Source: Paenibacillus aceris
GTDB lineage: Bacteria; Bacillota; Bacilli; Paenibacillales; NBRC-103111
Assembly (NCBI RefSeq): GCF_017874035.1
Contig: NZ_JAGGKV010000007.1
Span: 1-64,000, forward strand
Direction: 5' to 3'
DNA: 64,000 nucleotides
A program made the translations under genes and the position numbers. How positions within the stretch are numbered: position 1 is the first letter of the stretch; each line of letters starts with the position of its first letter. This document shows, piece after piece, positions 37,686-47,834 of this stretch. The notes under the pieces are model-generated. The model was not told the DNA's origin, ran no database searches, and saw only the letters and a list, made by a program, of their open reading frames with translations.

Positions 37686-38972
37686 ATGTCAACGGTTGTT
37701 GTTGTCGGAACGCAATGGGGAGATGAAGGGAAAGGTAAAATCACGGATTTCTTAGCGGAATCTGCTGAGGTTGTTGCTCGTTACCAAGGTGGTAACAATG
37801 CAGGCCATACGATCATTATCAGCGGCAAAAAGTATAAGCTGACCATGATTCCTTCCGGTATTTTTTATCAAGATAAAGCTTGTGTCATCGGGAATGGTAT
37901 GGTTATTAATCCCGCTGCACTCATTGAAGAAATTAACTACATTCATGATAATGGTTTTTCGACAAAAAATTTAAACATCAGTGACCGCGCGCATGTTATC
38001 ATGCCGTATCATCTGTTGCTTGACGGTCTAGAAGAAGATCGTAAAGGTGATAGCAAAATTGGTACGACCCGCAAAGGGATCGGACCTTGTTATATGGATA
38101 AAGCAGCACGCAACGGGATTCGTATCGCGGATTTGATGGATGCTGAAGAGTTTGAATTGAAACTAAGACGCATCATTGCAGAGAAAAACGTGTTGATTGA
38201 GCAAGTGTACGGTTCCACAGCTCTAGATGTAGAGCCGATTCTTAAACAGTACCTCGAATACGCAGAAGTTATTCGCCCTTATGTAACGGACACTTCTGTC
38301 GTTCTGAACGAGTACATCGATCAAGGACGCAGAGTATTGTTCGAAGGTGCGCAAGGCGTTATGTTGGATATCGACCAAGGCACATACCCTTACGTAACTT
38401 CCTCCAACCCAACGGCTGGCGGCGTGTGTATCGGATCCGGCGTAGGTCCAACGAAGATCCATAACATCATCGGCGTAGCCAAAGCGTACACGACTCGTGT
38501 CGGCGACGGTCCGTTCCCAACGGAACTCGACAACGAAGTTGGCGCTTGGATCCGTGAAAAAGGCTTTGAATACGGCACAGTAACTGGCCGTCCGCGCCGT
38601 GTTGGCTGGTTCGACAGCGTTGTTGTCCGTCACGCAAGACGCGTTAGCGGCATTACAGGCCTGTCTTTGAACTCTATCGACGTTCTAACAGGGCTTGAAA
38701 CGGTGAAAATTTGCACAGGCTACATGTACCGCGGCGAGCTTATCGAGCACTACCCGGCTAGCTTGAAAGCCATCTCCGAATGTGAAGCTGTTTACGAAGA
38801 GCTTCCAGGCTGGACAGAAGATGTATCCGGTGCGCGTACGCTGAGCGATCTGCCTGAGAATGCAAGACATTATGTTGAGCGTGTTTCACAGCTAACAGGC
38901 ATTCCAATCGCTATTTTCTCTGTAGGTCGTAACCGTGAGCAAACAAATTTGGTTCGTCCAATCTACGCTTAA
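37686..38972 (+). CDS. purA: Adenylosuccinate synthetase
   Basis: PurA converts IMP, aspartate and GTP to adenylosuccinate, the first committed step to AMP. The 428-residue protein starts [18 protein letters not shown], with the GTP/IMP-binding loop and the catalytic Asp in [22 protein letters not shown] and [14 protein letters not shown] are also present. I chose the ATG at 37686 (GGAGG nine bases ahead) over a GTG at 37680. It stands alone between its long leader and a terminator. PurR boxes precede its promoter. Confidence 0.98.
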   Translation: MSTVVVVGTQWGDEGKGKITDFLAESAEVVARYQGGNNAGHTIIISGKKYKLTMIPSGIFYQDKACVIGNGMVINPAALIEEINYIHDNGFSTKNLNISDRAHVIMPYHLLLDGLEEDRKGDSKIGTTRKGIGPCYMDKAARNGIRIADLMDAEEFELKLRRIIAEKNVLIEQVYGSTALDVEPILKQYLEYAEVIRPYVTDTSVVLNEYIDQGRRVLFEGAQGVMLDIDQGTYPYVTSSNPTAGGVCIGSGVGPTKIHNIIGVAKAYTTRVGDGPFPTELDNEVGAWIREKGFEYGTVTGRPRRVGWFDSVVVRHARRVSGITGLSLNSIDVLTGLETVKICTGYMYRGELIEHYPASLKAISECEAVYEELPGWTEDVSGARTLSDLPENARHYVERVSQLTGIPIAIFSVGRNREQTNLVRPIYA

Positions 38973-38991
38973 TCCAATTGAGATAAATACA

Positions 38992-39034
38992 AAATCCTCT
39001 AGGCTCATTAGCAGCTTAGAGGATTTCTTTTTTT
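38992..39034 (+). terminator. Terminator after purA
   Basis: Perfect ten-base arms AAATCCTCTA (38992-39001) and TAGAGGATTT (39017-39026), followed by CTTTTTTT. Confidence 0.92.
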
Positions 39035-39115
39035 GCCAAAAGGGATTTAATGGGCACGATTCCGTCAATACTGGGAAGGAGGAAACAGATTTAAGCGGCA
39101 GGAGTGATAGCGGAA

Positions 39116-39772
39116 ATGAAAGTATTAACATGGCTTGGCAAAATCGTCATTAGCACTGTTCTTATTACATCAATCACGATGTTTACAACATGGTATGTCG
39201 TAAACATGTATGTAGAGGATATATTTCGACAATATCAGATACCAGCCTTGGGTAAAAAGATTCAATTTGGTGAATTTGCATCAAGATTGGCGGGTGAGCT
39301 GAATATAGTTATGCGTAGAGACGGGGGGAAGCAAGCTGCCCCAGAGGAAACACCTTCAGCAGCAAAGCCTATTCCTAGTCCCAGCCCGTCTGGAAACGTG
39401 CCTAGTTCTAATCCGAGCGATTCTTTGCATTCGGACGCAGGAGCTGATGGAGCAGCCGTTTCCCAAGGAGTTAAGGATGATGATGCCGTAGCCGTCATGG
39501 GGCGAGTGAGTGATGCAAACGAGCAGAAGAAAGAACTCGTCATGTCGACTGAGGATTTCGCTAAGAAGAAAGAAGCGTTATCCAGCGATGACAAGATGAA
39601 AATATTTTCTCTTGTCGTTGCGAAGCTGCCGCAAAATGAGGTGCAGCATTTGTCTGTTTTGTTGGAAGATGGAATTACGACCGATGAGCTCAAACAGGTC
39701 AATGATACGCTCAAAAAGTATTTGAACGAAACGGAATTAAAGCAGTTAACGGATATCTTGAACAAATACTAG
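39116..39772 (+). CDS. Membrane-anchored protein of unknown function
   Basis: I do not recognise the family. From the ATG at 39116 the protein has 218 residues. One N-terminal hydrophobic segment (about 8-30) is followed by a Pro/Ser-rich linker (about 80-125). The C-terminal part is helical and highly charged (STEDFAKKKEALSSDDKMK, DELKQVNDTLKKYLNETELK), probably outside the membrane. A GTG at 39104 is in frame but sits against the GGAG it would need. Similar anchored helical proteins occur at this position in Paenibacillus; the function is unknown. Confidence 0.7.
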   Translation: MKVLTWLGKIVISTVLITSITMFTTWYVVNMYVEDIFRQYQIPALGKKIQFGEFASRLAGELNIVMRRDGGKQAAPEETPSAAKPIPSPSPSGNVPSSNPSDSLHSDAGADGAAVSQGVKDDDAVAVMGRVSDANEQKKELVMSTEDFAKKKEALSSDDKMKIFSLVVAKLPQNEVQHLSVLLEDGITTDELKQVNDTLKKYLNETELKQLTDILNKY

Positions 39773-39801
39773 CTTCGTAGGCGAGACTGAGGACTAGCGT
39801 C

Positions 39802-40065
39802 CTAATGGAGCTGTCCGCCGAATTTCATAATGGTATCCTCGGCTTGACGGTAGCGCGATTTCTCAACACTCACTGTGAGTGCATAAGAGGGCTCGGCTGC
39901 CGAATAGCTATCAAGCGATTGAACCAGACTGCCTGGAAGATCACTGGCTTGTGGCTCACCGCCATAATTGAATTTAATGTCCAGTACGCCTTGAGATCGA
40001 AGGACTTCAGCTGTTTTCTCCATTGTTGACCGATCTGTAAATGTAGCTTCCAAGTTAATTTCCAT
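39802..40065 (-). CDS. Small hypothetical protein, possible ferredoxin-like fold
   Basis: The 87-residue protein has a strand-helix-strand pattern repeated twice (INLEATFTDRSTMEKTAEVL, YALTVSVEKSRYRQAEDTIM), which suggests an ACT- or ferredoxin-like fold. There is no signal peptide or membrane segment. The reading frame starts at ATG behind AGGGGAA. It lies opposite its neighbours. No family was recognised and no function is proposed. Confidence 0.65.
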   Translation of the reverse strand: MEINLEATFTDRSTMEKTAEVLRSQGVLDIKFNYGGEPQASDLPGSLVQSLDSYSAAEPSYALTVSVEKSRYRQAEDTIMKFGGQLH

Positions 40066-40236
40066 GCCTAAGTTCCCCTTTCAAATTTTCACTCAAATTC
40101 GTCATTTCTCGTAATTGGGTGCAAAATCTTTTGGATTTATATACAATAAAATGGAAATTTATCGTCTTCTTTTGGCGGTGGACACGAATCTATCACATGG
40201 ATATCGAGTATTTTGTTGAAATAGGCAGAGAAAGTG

Positions 40237-40348
40237 TGTTAAATTTAACAAAAGGAAGACAATCCTTTTATGGATATTATGTCTAATCAAGGTTTATTTA
40301 TGTACTTTGAAGTAATTAATCAGCAGCGAGTATTTGGATAATTACTTC
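40237..40348. promoter_or_regulatory. Two palindromes upstream of the M23 peptidase gene
   Basis: The 315-base gap 40066-40380 holds no gene. TGTTAAATTTAACA (40237-40250) is a perfect 14-base palindrome. GAAGTAATTA (40309-40318) and TAATTACTTC (40339-40348) are perfect ten-base inverted arms around a 20-base loop. Either could be an operator or mRNA hairpin for the peptidase gene. No clear sigma-A promoter was identified in the gap. Confidence 0.5.
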
Positions 40349-40380
40349 ATGGATGCAAAACCGTTCAAAGGGAGAAGATC

Positions 40381-41922
40381 ATGACAGGTTTCAGGGGTAT
40401 GCGCTTTGTCAAGGATCTCATCAAGAGATTCACGCCGAAGCGAGAAAGCTTGACCGGAAATGAATCAGTATCAGACAAGCAGCTGGAAGTAACGACATCT
40501 ACGACGCTAACGGTAATCAAACGACATAAATGGTCTCTAGTTCTGGGAGTTAGTGCAATCGCGCTAACAAGTGTAATTACGTTTGCAGGTCATCAGTATG
40601 TGCAAGCGAATATGGTTAATGTCTATCATGTGATGCTCAACGGCAAAGAAATAGGAGTCGTGAGCGATAATAAATTGATTGATGAATATAAGCAGCAAAG
40701 ACCACAAGAAGTACAAAAGAATTTCCCAGATGTTCATGTCGTGCTTAAAACGAATGGAGTCACCTACAAGCCTGAAAAGGCTTTCAATGCGCCAACGGAT
40801 GATGCAGCTGTGATCGCTACACTTAATAAGGCGTTAGTGCCCCAACCGGTCGGGGTCGAATTGAAGGTAGATGGCAAAGCCATCGCGATTGTGAAGGATC
40901 AGCAGACGGCTGATCAAATTCTTGAACGGGTAAGAGCGCCTTTTGCGCCAAAAGCCAAGGAAACCTCTAAGGTTGCTGCTCTATCCGCAAACTTGGGCGA
41001 AGATATTTCCACTGCGCCTTCAGAGCTTGAGAAGGTAGAATTCATACAGCAAGTAGATAAAGAAGAAGTGCCGATTGAGCCAGAGGATTTGGCTAAACCT
41101 GAAGATGTCGTGAAGAAGTTGACGACTGGCGATGTGACGCCTGCGAAGTATACGGTTGTCGAGGGAGATTGCGTCTCCTGCATCGCGAAGAAATTAGGAA
41201 TTACGAAGCAATTCATCTATGATAAAAATCCTGGTATTCAGGATGATAAGCTGAAGATTGGTAATCAGCTTGATGTAACGGTGCTTAAACCAACGTTGTC
41301 AGTCAAAACGACAGAAAAAATTGTGCAGAATCAAGAGATTCAGTACGATACGGAATATGTGAAGGATGATTCGCTTCGCGTCGGCGTTGTTCAACCGATT
41401 TCACCAGGAAAGAACGGGCTGAAGAAGGTTACGATCCAAGTAACGAAGGTTGATGGATTAATGACCAACGAGCAGCTGGTGGACGAAGAAATCATTGATC
41501 AGCCAGTTACGGCGAAGGTGACCAAAGGAACGAAAGTCATTAAAGGCGAAGGCACAGGGAAATTCGCGTGGCCTGTCGTTTCCCCTAGTATCTCGAGTAC
41601 GTTCGGGGTGCGTTGGGGCAAACTCCACAAAGGAATCGATATTACAGGTAATAAAAACATCATGACAGCGGATAATGGCAAAGTAACGGAAACCGGCTAC
41701 AAATCGGATTACGGCAATTATATTATTATTAATCATTTGAACGGTTACGAGACGTTATATGGCCATTTGAGCAAAATTACCACAACCGAGGGTACAATCG
41801 TTGAAAAAGGCGACAAAATCGGTATTATGGGAAGTACAGGCGATTCCACAGGTGTTCATTTGCATTTTGAAATTCACAAAAGCGGCAGCTTGGAAAATCC
41901 TTTGAAGTATTTAAATCGTTAA
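40381..41922 (+). CDS. M23 family peptidase with LysM and G5 domains
   Basis: The 513-residue protein has a cytoplasmic N terminus and one membrane helix (about 52-72). A long extracytoplasmic region follows, then a LysM domain (YTVVEGDCVSCIAKKLGITK, about 259-305), a G5 domain (about 308-390) and a C-terminal M23 domain. Zinc ligands are visible as His416 and Asp420 in HKGID and His495 in HLHFE, so the endopeptidase looks active. It probably cuts peptidoglycan cross-links while anchored in the membrane. It lies immediately before walR-walK, whose regulon in Bacilli consists mainly of such hydrolases; WalR control here is an inference. Confidence 0.93.
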   Translation: MTGFRGMRFVKDLIKRFTPKRESLTGNESVSDKQLEVTTSTTLTVIKRHKWSLVLGVSAIALTSVITFAGHQYVQANMVNVYHVMLNGKEIGVVSDNKLIDEYKQQRPQEVQKNFPDVHVVLKTNGVTYKPEKAFNAPTDDAAVIATLNKALVPQPVGVELKVDGKAIAIVKDQQTADQILERVRAPFAPKAKETSKVAALSANLGEDISTAPSELEKVEFIQQVDKEEVPIEPEDLAKPEDVVKKLTTGDVTPAKYTVVEGDCVSCIAKKLGITKQFIYDKNPGIQDDKLKIGNQLDVTVLKPTLSVKTTEKIVQNQEIQYDTEYVKDDSLRVGVVQPISPGKNGLKKVTIQVTKVDGLMTNEQLVDEEIIDQPVTAKVTKGTKVIKGEGTGKFAWPVVSPSISSTFGVRWGKLHKGIDITGNKNIMTADNGKVTETGYKSDYGNYIIINHLNGYETLYGHLSKITTTEGTIVEKGDKIGIMGSTGDSTGVHLHFEIHKSGSLENPLKYLNR

Positions 41923-41930
41923 TTTACATA

Positions 41931-41975
41931 GAGGCAAGGTCAAACCGGACAATCGGGGGCCTTGTCTCTTTTTAG
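41931..41975 (+). terminator. Terminator after the M23 peptidase gene
   Basis: Stem AGGCAAGG/CCTTGTCT with one G-T pair around a 20-base loop, followed by CTTTTT. Confidence 0.75.
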
Positions 41976-42047
41976 TTGAATATATGATAAAATAGAGGGT
42001 AGTATGCAAGGAAAAGGACGAGGTCGCAGTTTATCTTGAAGTAGGCG

Positions 42048-42776
42048 GTGGTAGGTTTGTTTGGGAAAATTCTCGTGGTGGATGACGAACAACCGATTGC
42101 AGATATTTTGAAATTTAATTTGGAAAAAGAGGGCTATCAGGTGATCTGTGCCTATGATGGTGGCAGCGCTGTAGAGCTTGCTTTCTCTGAGCAGCCCGAT
42201 CTCATATTGCTGGATCTCATGCTTCCCGTAAAGGATGGCATGGATGTGTGCCGGGAGGTTCGCTCGAAGCTGAACACGCCGATTATTATGTTGACGGCCA
42301 AAGATACCGAGCTGGATAAAGTGCTTGGCCTGGAGATGGGGGCAGACGACTATGTGACCAAGCCCTTCGGCACAAGAGAGCTCCTGGCCCGCGTGAAGGC
42401 ACATTTACGCCGGCAGACGAAAGCGCAGACGGCTCCGAGCGAGTCGGACACGCAGCGCAACGGGATGCGGATTCATGCCTTATTCATCGATAACGACATG
42501 TACATGGTGTATAAAGATGGGGTTCCGCTCGATTTGACGCATCGCGAATTCGAGCTGATCCAATATTTGGCCAAAAATTCCGGCAAAGTGATGACGCGCG
42601 AGCACCTGCTGCAAGCGGTGTGGGGCTTTGAATATTTCGGCGATGTGCGAACCGTCGACGTGACGATACGCCGGCTGCGCGAGAAGCTGGAGACGGACCC
42701 AAGCCGTCCGGAGTACATAATGACGCGTAGGGGGCTTGGCTATTTGATGCGCAGCCCTAAAGCCGGAGGCTTCTAA
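42048..42776 (+). CDS. walR: Essential response regulator WalR (YycF)
   Basis: WalR controls cell-wall hydrolase genes in low-GC Gram-positives and is usually essential. From the GTG at 42048 the protein has 242 residues. The receiver domain has the VVDDE pocket, phospho-acceptor Asp56 (LILLDLMLP) and Lys in TKPFGTREL. The winged helix shows [14 protein letters not shown] and ends with [12 protein letters not shown] at 42057 (start [11 protein letters not shown]) fits family length equally well. The gene is followed two bases later by walK. Confidence 0.97.
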   Translation: MVGLFGKILVVDDEQPIADILKFNLEKEGYQVICAYDGGSAVELAFSEQPDLILLDLMLPVKDGMDVCREVRSKLNTPIIMLTAKDTELDKVLGLEMGADDYVTKPFGTRELLARVKAHLRRQTKAQTAPSESDTQRNGMRIHALFIDNDMYMVYKDGVPLDLTHREFELIQYLAKNSGKVMTREHLLQAVWGFEYFGDVRTVDVTIRRLREKLETDPSRPEYIMTRRGLGYLMRSPKAGGF

Positions 42777-42778
42777 AT

Positions 42779-44611
42779 ATGAAGGGCATCCGCTTCTTCC
42801 AATCGATCCAAGCGAAGCTGATTATTGTGTATGTCCTCCTCATTTTGATTGCGATGCAGCTCATTGGGGTGTATTTCTACAAGACCGTAGAGACGTATTT
42901 CAAAAATGACTTCTTAGTTTCGCGCAACAGCCAGGTTACTCTACTGGCCGGCTTCGTGGGGCCCTACCTCACTGGCGATCAGGACAGTAAGAACGCTGCC
43001 GAAGGCAAGAAAACATACGCGGATTTGAACGAGTTCGTCAGCAATTTATTTTCAATTAATAATGCGGAAATTCAAATTATTGATGCCAACGGGAATGTCA
43101 TAAGCACGTCGGTTCCCAATCATTTGAAGCAAAAAAATACACAGCCCGAAGTGATCAGGGCGCTGCAAGGGATCAAGGATAACCAGCGGATCTTCACCGA
43201 TGAGGACGGTTATCGAAAGGTGATCATCGCCAAGCCTGTGGGCAGCGGTGTGCGTGTCCTGGGCGCTGTTTATCTGATCGCGTCCATGGAAGATGTCTAT
43301 AAAACCATCCGGTCCATTAACCGGATCCTCATTTCAGGCACGTTGATTGCCCTAGGGCTAACAGCTATTCTTGGTGTGCTCCTTACCAGCACGATTACGA
43401 ATCCGATCAAAGAGATTACGAAGCAGGCAACAGCGGTTGCGGAGGGGAACTTTGATCAACAGGTCATTATTCAAGGGACCGATGAGATTGGGCAGCTCGG
43501 TCAAACGTTTAATTTTATGATGAATCGGCTCAGGGAAGCCCTTTCTCTTAATGAAGAAGAGAAGGAGAAGCTGGCTTCCATCTTGACGAATATGAACGAC
43601 GGAGTCATCGCAACGGATGACAAAGGGCATGTTATCGTCCTGAACCGCAGGGCGAAGCAAATCCTGCAGGCGGAGGAAGAGACGACCATTGGCCTCGACA
43701 TCTCGGAGGTGCTCGGCATCCCGAAGGAGACGATCCAAGGGCTGCTTCAAGGAGAGGTGCGGACGACGCTGCTTGATATTGAGCATCCCGATGACGACGA
43801 ACAGCTGTCAGTCCGAATCACGTTCACGCCGATTCACCGCCGGGGTGAAGGGCAGAGCGGGATTATAGCGGTGCTGCAGGACGTGACGGATCAGGAGAAG
43901 CTGGAACAAGCCAGACGCGAGTTCGTCGCGAACGTGTCGCATGAGCTGCGCACGCCGCTTACGACGATCAAGAGCTATCTCGAAGCGCTTGACGATGGCG
44001 CCATTGAGGAGCCTCAGCTGGCCTCACGCTTCATCAGCGTCACACGCAGCGAGACAGAGCGGATGATCCGCTTGGTGACGGATCTTTTACATTTATCGAG
44101 GCTGGATTCCAAGCAGTCGATGATGAGTAAATCAACGACACTTGTGAGCGAGATGCTGGAAGAAGTGGCTGATCGGTTTTCTTTCCAGCTGCAGCAGCGC
44201 AAAATTGAGATTGTGATTCGAGTGGAGAAGGGTGTAACCAACCTGCTGCTCGACCGCGATAAAATTGATCAGGTACTCGATAACCTGGTATCGAATGCAA
44301 TTAAGTATACGGGCGATGAAGGCGCTATCCGTCTGGAAGCGCGGAAGATCGAGAAGGATATGCTGGAGATTTCTGTTCAAGATAACGGTATAGGGATTCC
44401 AAGGAAAGATTTAACCCGTATTTTTGAGCGTTTCTACCGGGTGGACAAAGCGCGGTCGCGGAATATGGGCGGTACTGGGCTAGGCCTGTCCATTGCCCGG
44501 GAAATAGTCAAAGCGCATGGGGGAACGATTAATTTAGAATCCGAATTAGGACAAGGAACCCGTGTTGTGTTCACGTTGCCGATTCAGCAGGAGGAGGAGG
44601 ATGAGCTATGA
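42779..44611 (+). CDS. walK: Sensor histidine kinase WalK (YycG)
   Basis: WalK is the partner of WalR and senses cell-wall status at the septum. The 610-residue kinase has two membrane helices (about 13-33 and 180-205) around an extracellular Cache-like domain. HAMP, PAS and HisKA domains follow, with the acceptor at His388 (FVANVSHELRTP). The ATPase domain shows VQDNGIGIP, FERFYRVDKARS and GGTGLGLSIA. This is the standard WalK architecture. Its stop overlaps the yycH start by four bases. Confidence 0.97.
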   Translation: MKGIRFFQSIQAKLIIVYVLLILIAMQLIGVYFYKTVETYFKNDFLVSRNSQVTLLAGFVGPYLTGDQDSKNAAEGKKTYADLNEFVSNLFSINNAEIQIIDANGNVISTSVPNHLKQKNTQPEVIRALQGIKDNQRIFTDEDGYRKVIIAKPVGSGVRVLGAVYLIASMEDVYKTIRSINRILISGTLIALGLTAILGVLLTSTITNPIKEITKQATAVAEGNFDQQVIIQGTDEIGQLGQTFNFMMNRLREALSLNEEEKEKLASILTNMNDGVIATDDKGHVIVLNRRAKQILQAEEETTIGLDISEVLGIPKETIQGLLQGEVRTTLLDIEHPDDDEQLSVRITFTPIHRRGEGQSGIIAVLQDVTDQEKLEQARREFVANVSHELRTPLTTIKSYLEALDDGAIEEPQLASRFISVTRSETERMIRLVTDLLHLSRLDSKQSMMSKSTTLVSEMLEEVADRFSFQLQQRKIEIVIRVEKGVTNLLLDRDKIDQVLDNLVSNAIKYTGDEGAIRLEARKIEKDMLEISVQDNGIGIPRKDLTRIFERFYRVDKARSRNMGGTGLGLSIAREIVKAHGGTINLESELGQGTRVVFTLPIQQEEEDEL

Positions 44612-45897
44612 TTGAGAGTTTAAAATCTATCGTGCTTGTCGTCCTGATTGGTACCTCGCTGTATCAAAGCTTTTTGCTGGCGTCGTATAATCCGCCTAAG
44701 ATTGAACCTATCCAACAAAGCAATTATGTTCAAACGGAGACGCTTGGGAAGCAAGCGGAGCTTCAGGATATGCTTTTTCCAGATCAGATTATCGTTCATT
44801 TGGGCAATCAACAGCATTCCGTGCTATATCCAAGCAATTACTATTACACAAGACTGTTCGATAATATTAAGCAGCGAAGCTTTAAGGGCTTCCGCAAAAC
44901 ATCGATGTATTTGGTGAATGTGAACTGGGAAGATGTTCGATCGAAACAGCAGGGCGTCGAAATGCGGTTCCGGGACGGTATCCCTTTCACCATTCTTCAG
45001 CAGGTGCTGCGGATTGAAGGAGAGCTGCCGCCGGACAATGAAAAAGTGACGCGGATTTGGATTTACTCCAAAGGCAACAACGAAGATGTTCGCACTTTCT
45101 TCTTTACGGATTCTCCGGGCGTAGGGTATGAGGTGATCGGGGCCGATTTTACAAGTAAAGACGTGGAAAATTTCGCTGCTTTCGGCGATGTTACGAATTT
45201 GTATAAGACGACGAATAACGGTGATTACTATCTTCCGGTTAAGCCGCTCAAGCTGCCGAGCTATACGTTCAATTACAGCCAGTTAACGGCCGATCAATTG
45301 AAGCAAAGTCTTTTCGTGGACCCTGGGATTACCCGCTATCTCAAAGAGCGTGATGGATCGGAAATCTACACAGACAGCAAACGCGGTTTTCAGCTTAATC
45401 GAGATCTTCGATGGATTACGTATTCCGATCCTGTCGCCCCCGTTGAGAGCAAAAGTGAAGTGCTTGAAAACTTACTGGCCGGCATCAAATTCATAAACCA
45501 GCATATTGGCTGGGATGGCAAATATATGGTGGCGCGAACGCCGCAGAAGCAGCTTTTTGACAATCAGACCTTTACATTTCGCCAGTATTATGAATCCTTG
45601 CCTATTGTGGCCTCTCAGCCAGAAGGTTTTGGTTCTCTGAAAATGCAGGTACAGAAGGGGATCATTTCCGGCTTCGAGCGGACTATGATTATTCCTGATT
45701 TAAAGTCCGCCCAGCGGCGCGATGCGGAGATCCTGTCGGGTGACGCATTAGAAGAACGGCTGCAGTATTATCAGCGCCGATCCAGTATTGTCGCTATTTT
45801 CCCAGCCTATCACCCGGTTGTTTCGGAAAAGACGCTCATGTTGGTCCCAGTATGGACCTTGGAGCTGCGAGACGGCACCTATGATTTCATTGAATAG
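44608..45897 (+). CDS. yycH: WalK regulator YycH (WalH)
   Basis: The 429-residue protein has one N-terminal membrane helix (about 7-25) and a large extracytoplasmic domain, as in YycH. In B. subtilis YycH and YycI bind WalK and restrain it. Sequence conservation in this family is low; the call rests on length, topology and position between walK and yycI. ATGA coupling to walK supports it. Confidence 0.9.
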   Translation: MIESLKSIVLVVLIGTSLYQSFLLASYNPPKIEPIQQSNYVQTETLGKQAELQDMLFPDQIIVHLGNQQHSVLYPSNYYYTRLFDNIKQRSFKGFRKTSMYLVNVNWEDVRSKQQGVEMRFRDGIPFTILQQVLRIEGELPPDNEKVTRIWIYSKGNNEDVRTFFFTDSPGVGYEVIGADFTSKDVENFAAFGDVTNLYKTTNNGDYYLPVKPLKLPSYTFNYSQLTADQLKQSLFVDPGITRYLKERDGSEIYTDSKRGFQLNRDLRWITYSDPVAPVESKSEVLENLLAGIKFINQHIGWDGKYMVARTPQKQLFDNQTFTFRQYYESLPIVASQPEGFGSLKMQVQKGIISGFERTMIIPDLKSAQRRDAEILSGDALEERLQYYQRRSSIVAIFPAYHPVVSEKTLMLVPVWTLELRDGTYDFIE

Positions 45898-45937
45898 GCT
45901 TGATTAAGCAAATCCTTATGGAAAGGTTGGTGAGATC

Positions 45938-46774
45938 ATGAATTGGAGCAGGGCCAAAACGATCCTGATTTGTTCTTTTTTGCTGCTCAATATGATTCTT
46001 GGCTTCCAGCTGTGGTCCACCAATCGCTCCAACCAGACGGAAATATCGTTGGATACCTCAGGAACGATTGAAGAGATGAACCGTGCGCTCCAAAGTAAAA
46101 ATATTCGGCTGACCGATGAATTGCCGACAGATGTAACGAAGATGAAGGTTATTACGGTGAAATATGACGATAGTATAAAGCCCGGAGACGAGAAAGCGTT
46201 GAAGACGCCTATTAGCATGAGTACGCTGCTCGGCAAAGGGGCCAGCAAAGAAGTACAAGCCCAATCGGAAATTCCGAATTTTAACCTGTATCAGTTGGAT
46301 TCGGCGGTAAGAAAAAAAGGTATATATGTATTTAATCAGTTGTACGGCAAGCTTCCTCTCTTTGATGTGACAGTAGAGCTGAATGAGGAAAATGGAGAAA
46401 TTACCAGTTACCGTCAAGCCTACGTTGAAGTAGAATCAGGAGTAGAACAAACGGAGCAGAAACTGATTCCCGCTCAGTTAGCGGTGCGTAGTTTAGTGGA
46501 TAATTATTTGAGTGAAGGCTCCATTATTACCGAAGTCAGACTTGGGTATCATGGACAGCCGTACAATTCCCAGACACAACCTATGTTTCCGCACTGGCGG
46601 ATCACGGTTGATAATGGAGATACACGAGATATTTATTATTTGCAAGCTTTCAACGGCGCAGTGGAATCTCCGCAAAAAGGGTCGGATGTTGCTCCCTTCG
46701 GAACACAATCGGATGGCGAGAAGCCGGGAAATACGAAAAGCCCCGATGACAAGAGCAAGCCAGATAAGAAGTAG
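45938..46774 (+). CDS. yycI: WalK regulator YycI (WalI)
   Basis: The 278-residue protein begins MNWSRAKTILICSFLLLNMI, the characteristic YycI N-terminal membrane anchor. An extracytoplasmic domain follows, ending in a charged tail rich in Lys, Pro and Asp. With YycH it modulates WalK in B. subtilis. It follows yycH by 40 bases, with AAAGGTTGG ahead of the ATG. Confidence 0.92.
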   Translation: MNWSRAKTILICSFLLLNMILGFQLWSTNRSNQTEISLDTSGTIEEMNRALQSKNIRLTDELPTDVTKMKVITVKYDDSIKPGDEKALKTPISMSTLLGKGASKEVQAQSEIPNFNLYQLDSAVRKKGIYVFNQLYGKLPLFDVTVELNEENGEITSYRQAYVEVESGVEQTEQKLIPAQLAVRSLVDNYLSEGSIITEVRLGYHGQPYNSQTQPMFPHWRITVDNGDTRDIYYLQAFNGAVESPQKGSDVAPFGTQSDGEKPGNTKSPDDKSKPDKK

Positions 46775-46855
46775 ACCATAAACGGCTTACATAAACATTC
46801 AAGATACGTTGATTAAATAGCATGTGTACATGTACGCATAGAGGAGCAGGGTAAG

Positions 46856-47656
46856 ATGGGTATTAGGTTTACAGTGCTGTCGAGCGGTTCGACGGGGAAT
46901 GCGACGGTCGTCGACAATGGGGAGACCAAGGTGCTTATCGATGTGGGCTTCAGCGCCAAGAAGATGGAGGCGTTGATGAAGGAACGCGAGCTCGCGGCGA
47001 ACAGTATTGACGCCATTGTAATCACGCACGAGCATTCCGATCATATCAAGGGCTTAGGCGCGCTGGCGCGAAAATATGATTTGCCCATCTATGCGAACGA
47101 GAAGACGTGGGTGGAATTGGATCGCCAAATCGGCGTGATTGCGGAAGAGAACAAGCGGGTCATGGAAACCGGCGGCTTCGAAGAATTCGGCACGCTGCGC
47201 GTGGAGTCATTCGGGATCTCCCATGATGCAGCGGAGCCGGTGGGCTATTGCTTTTATGAAGGAGAGCAGAAGTTAAGTGTCGTAACGGATTTGGGCTATA
47301 TGAGCGAGAAAGTGAAAGAGAAGATTATAGATTCGGATGCTTTGGTGCTGGAGACGAATCATGACGTGGACATGCTGCGCGTTGGGCACTATCCTTGGAG
47401 CATTAAGCGCCGTATTCTTGGGGATAAGGGGCATTTATCCAACGAAGCGGCGGGAGAAGCGCTCTGTGACGTGATGACGAATAAGACGAAGTCCGTCTAT
47501 ATGGCTCATTTAAGCCGTGACCATAACTTAATGGATTTGGCCAGGCTAACGGTGAATAACATAGTACAAGAGCGCGCCCCCGAGTCTAAGCAGCTTAGAT
47601 TAATGGATACGTATTTTGATCGTTCTACGAAATGGGATGTATTGGATTCGGAGTAA
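46856..47656 (+). CDS. yycJ: Metallo-beta-lactamase fold hydrolase YycJ (WalJ)
   Basis: The 266-residue protein has the metallo-beta-lactamase motif THEHSDH and begins FTVLSSGSTGNATVVDNGET, typical of WalJ/YycJ. The family is linked to coordination of cell division with replication and to exonuclease-like activity. It is the last gene of walRKHIJ. Its 3' end overlaps a small gene on the opposite strand by 32 bases. Confidence 0.95.
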   Translation: MGIRFTVLSSGSTGNATVVDNGETKVLIDVGFSAKKMEALMKERELAANSIDAIVITHEHSDHIKGLGALARKYDLPIYANEKTWVELDRQIGVIAEENKRVMETGGFEEFGTLRVESFGISHDAAEPVGYCFYEGEQKLSVVTDLGYMSEKVKEKIIDSDALVLETNHDVDMLRVGHYPWSIKRRILGDKGHLSNEAAGEALCDVMTNKTKSVYMAHLSRDHNLMDLARLTVNNIVQERAPESKQLRLMDTYFDRSTKWDVLDSE

Positions 47657-47834
47657 GCGCAGCGTCAATTTCTTTGGATTTGAGCTGTATTTCCTGCGGC
47701 GTGATCAGGCCCTTATCAATCAGCGTTTGAATGAGAGATGAGAGTATGAGGGATTGGTGGTAGTGGCTCTCTTTGAGGTCAGCGAGCTTACCAATCAGGT
47801 TGATTTCTTCGATATGGGATGGAATACGATTCAT
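47625..47834 (-). CDS. Small hypothetical protein opposite yycJ
   Basis: From the ATG at 47834 the protein has 69 residues: MNRIPSHIEEINLIGKLADL, then HYHQSLILSSLIQTLIDKGLITPQEIQ. It is helical and soluble, with no recognised domain. AAAGGAG lies about ten bases ahead of this ATG; the ATG three codons earlier is too close to it. The amino-acid composition and clean ribosome-binding site suggest a real gene rather than a shadow of yycJ. Confidence 0.65.
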   Translation of the reverse strand: MNRIPSHIEEINLIGKLADLKESHYHQSLILSSLIQTLIDKGLITPQEIQLKSKEIDAALTPNPIHPIS

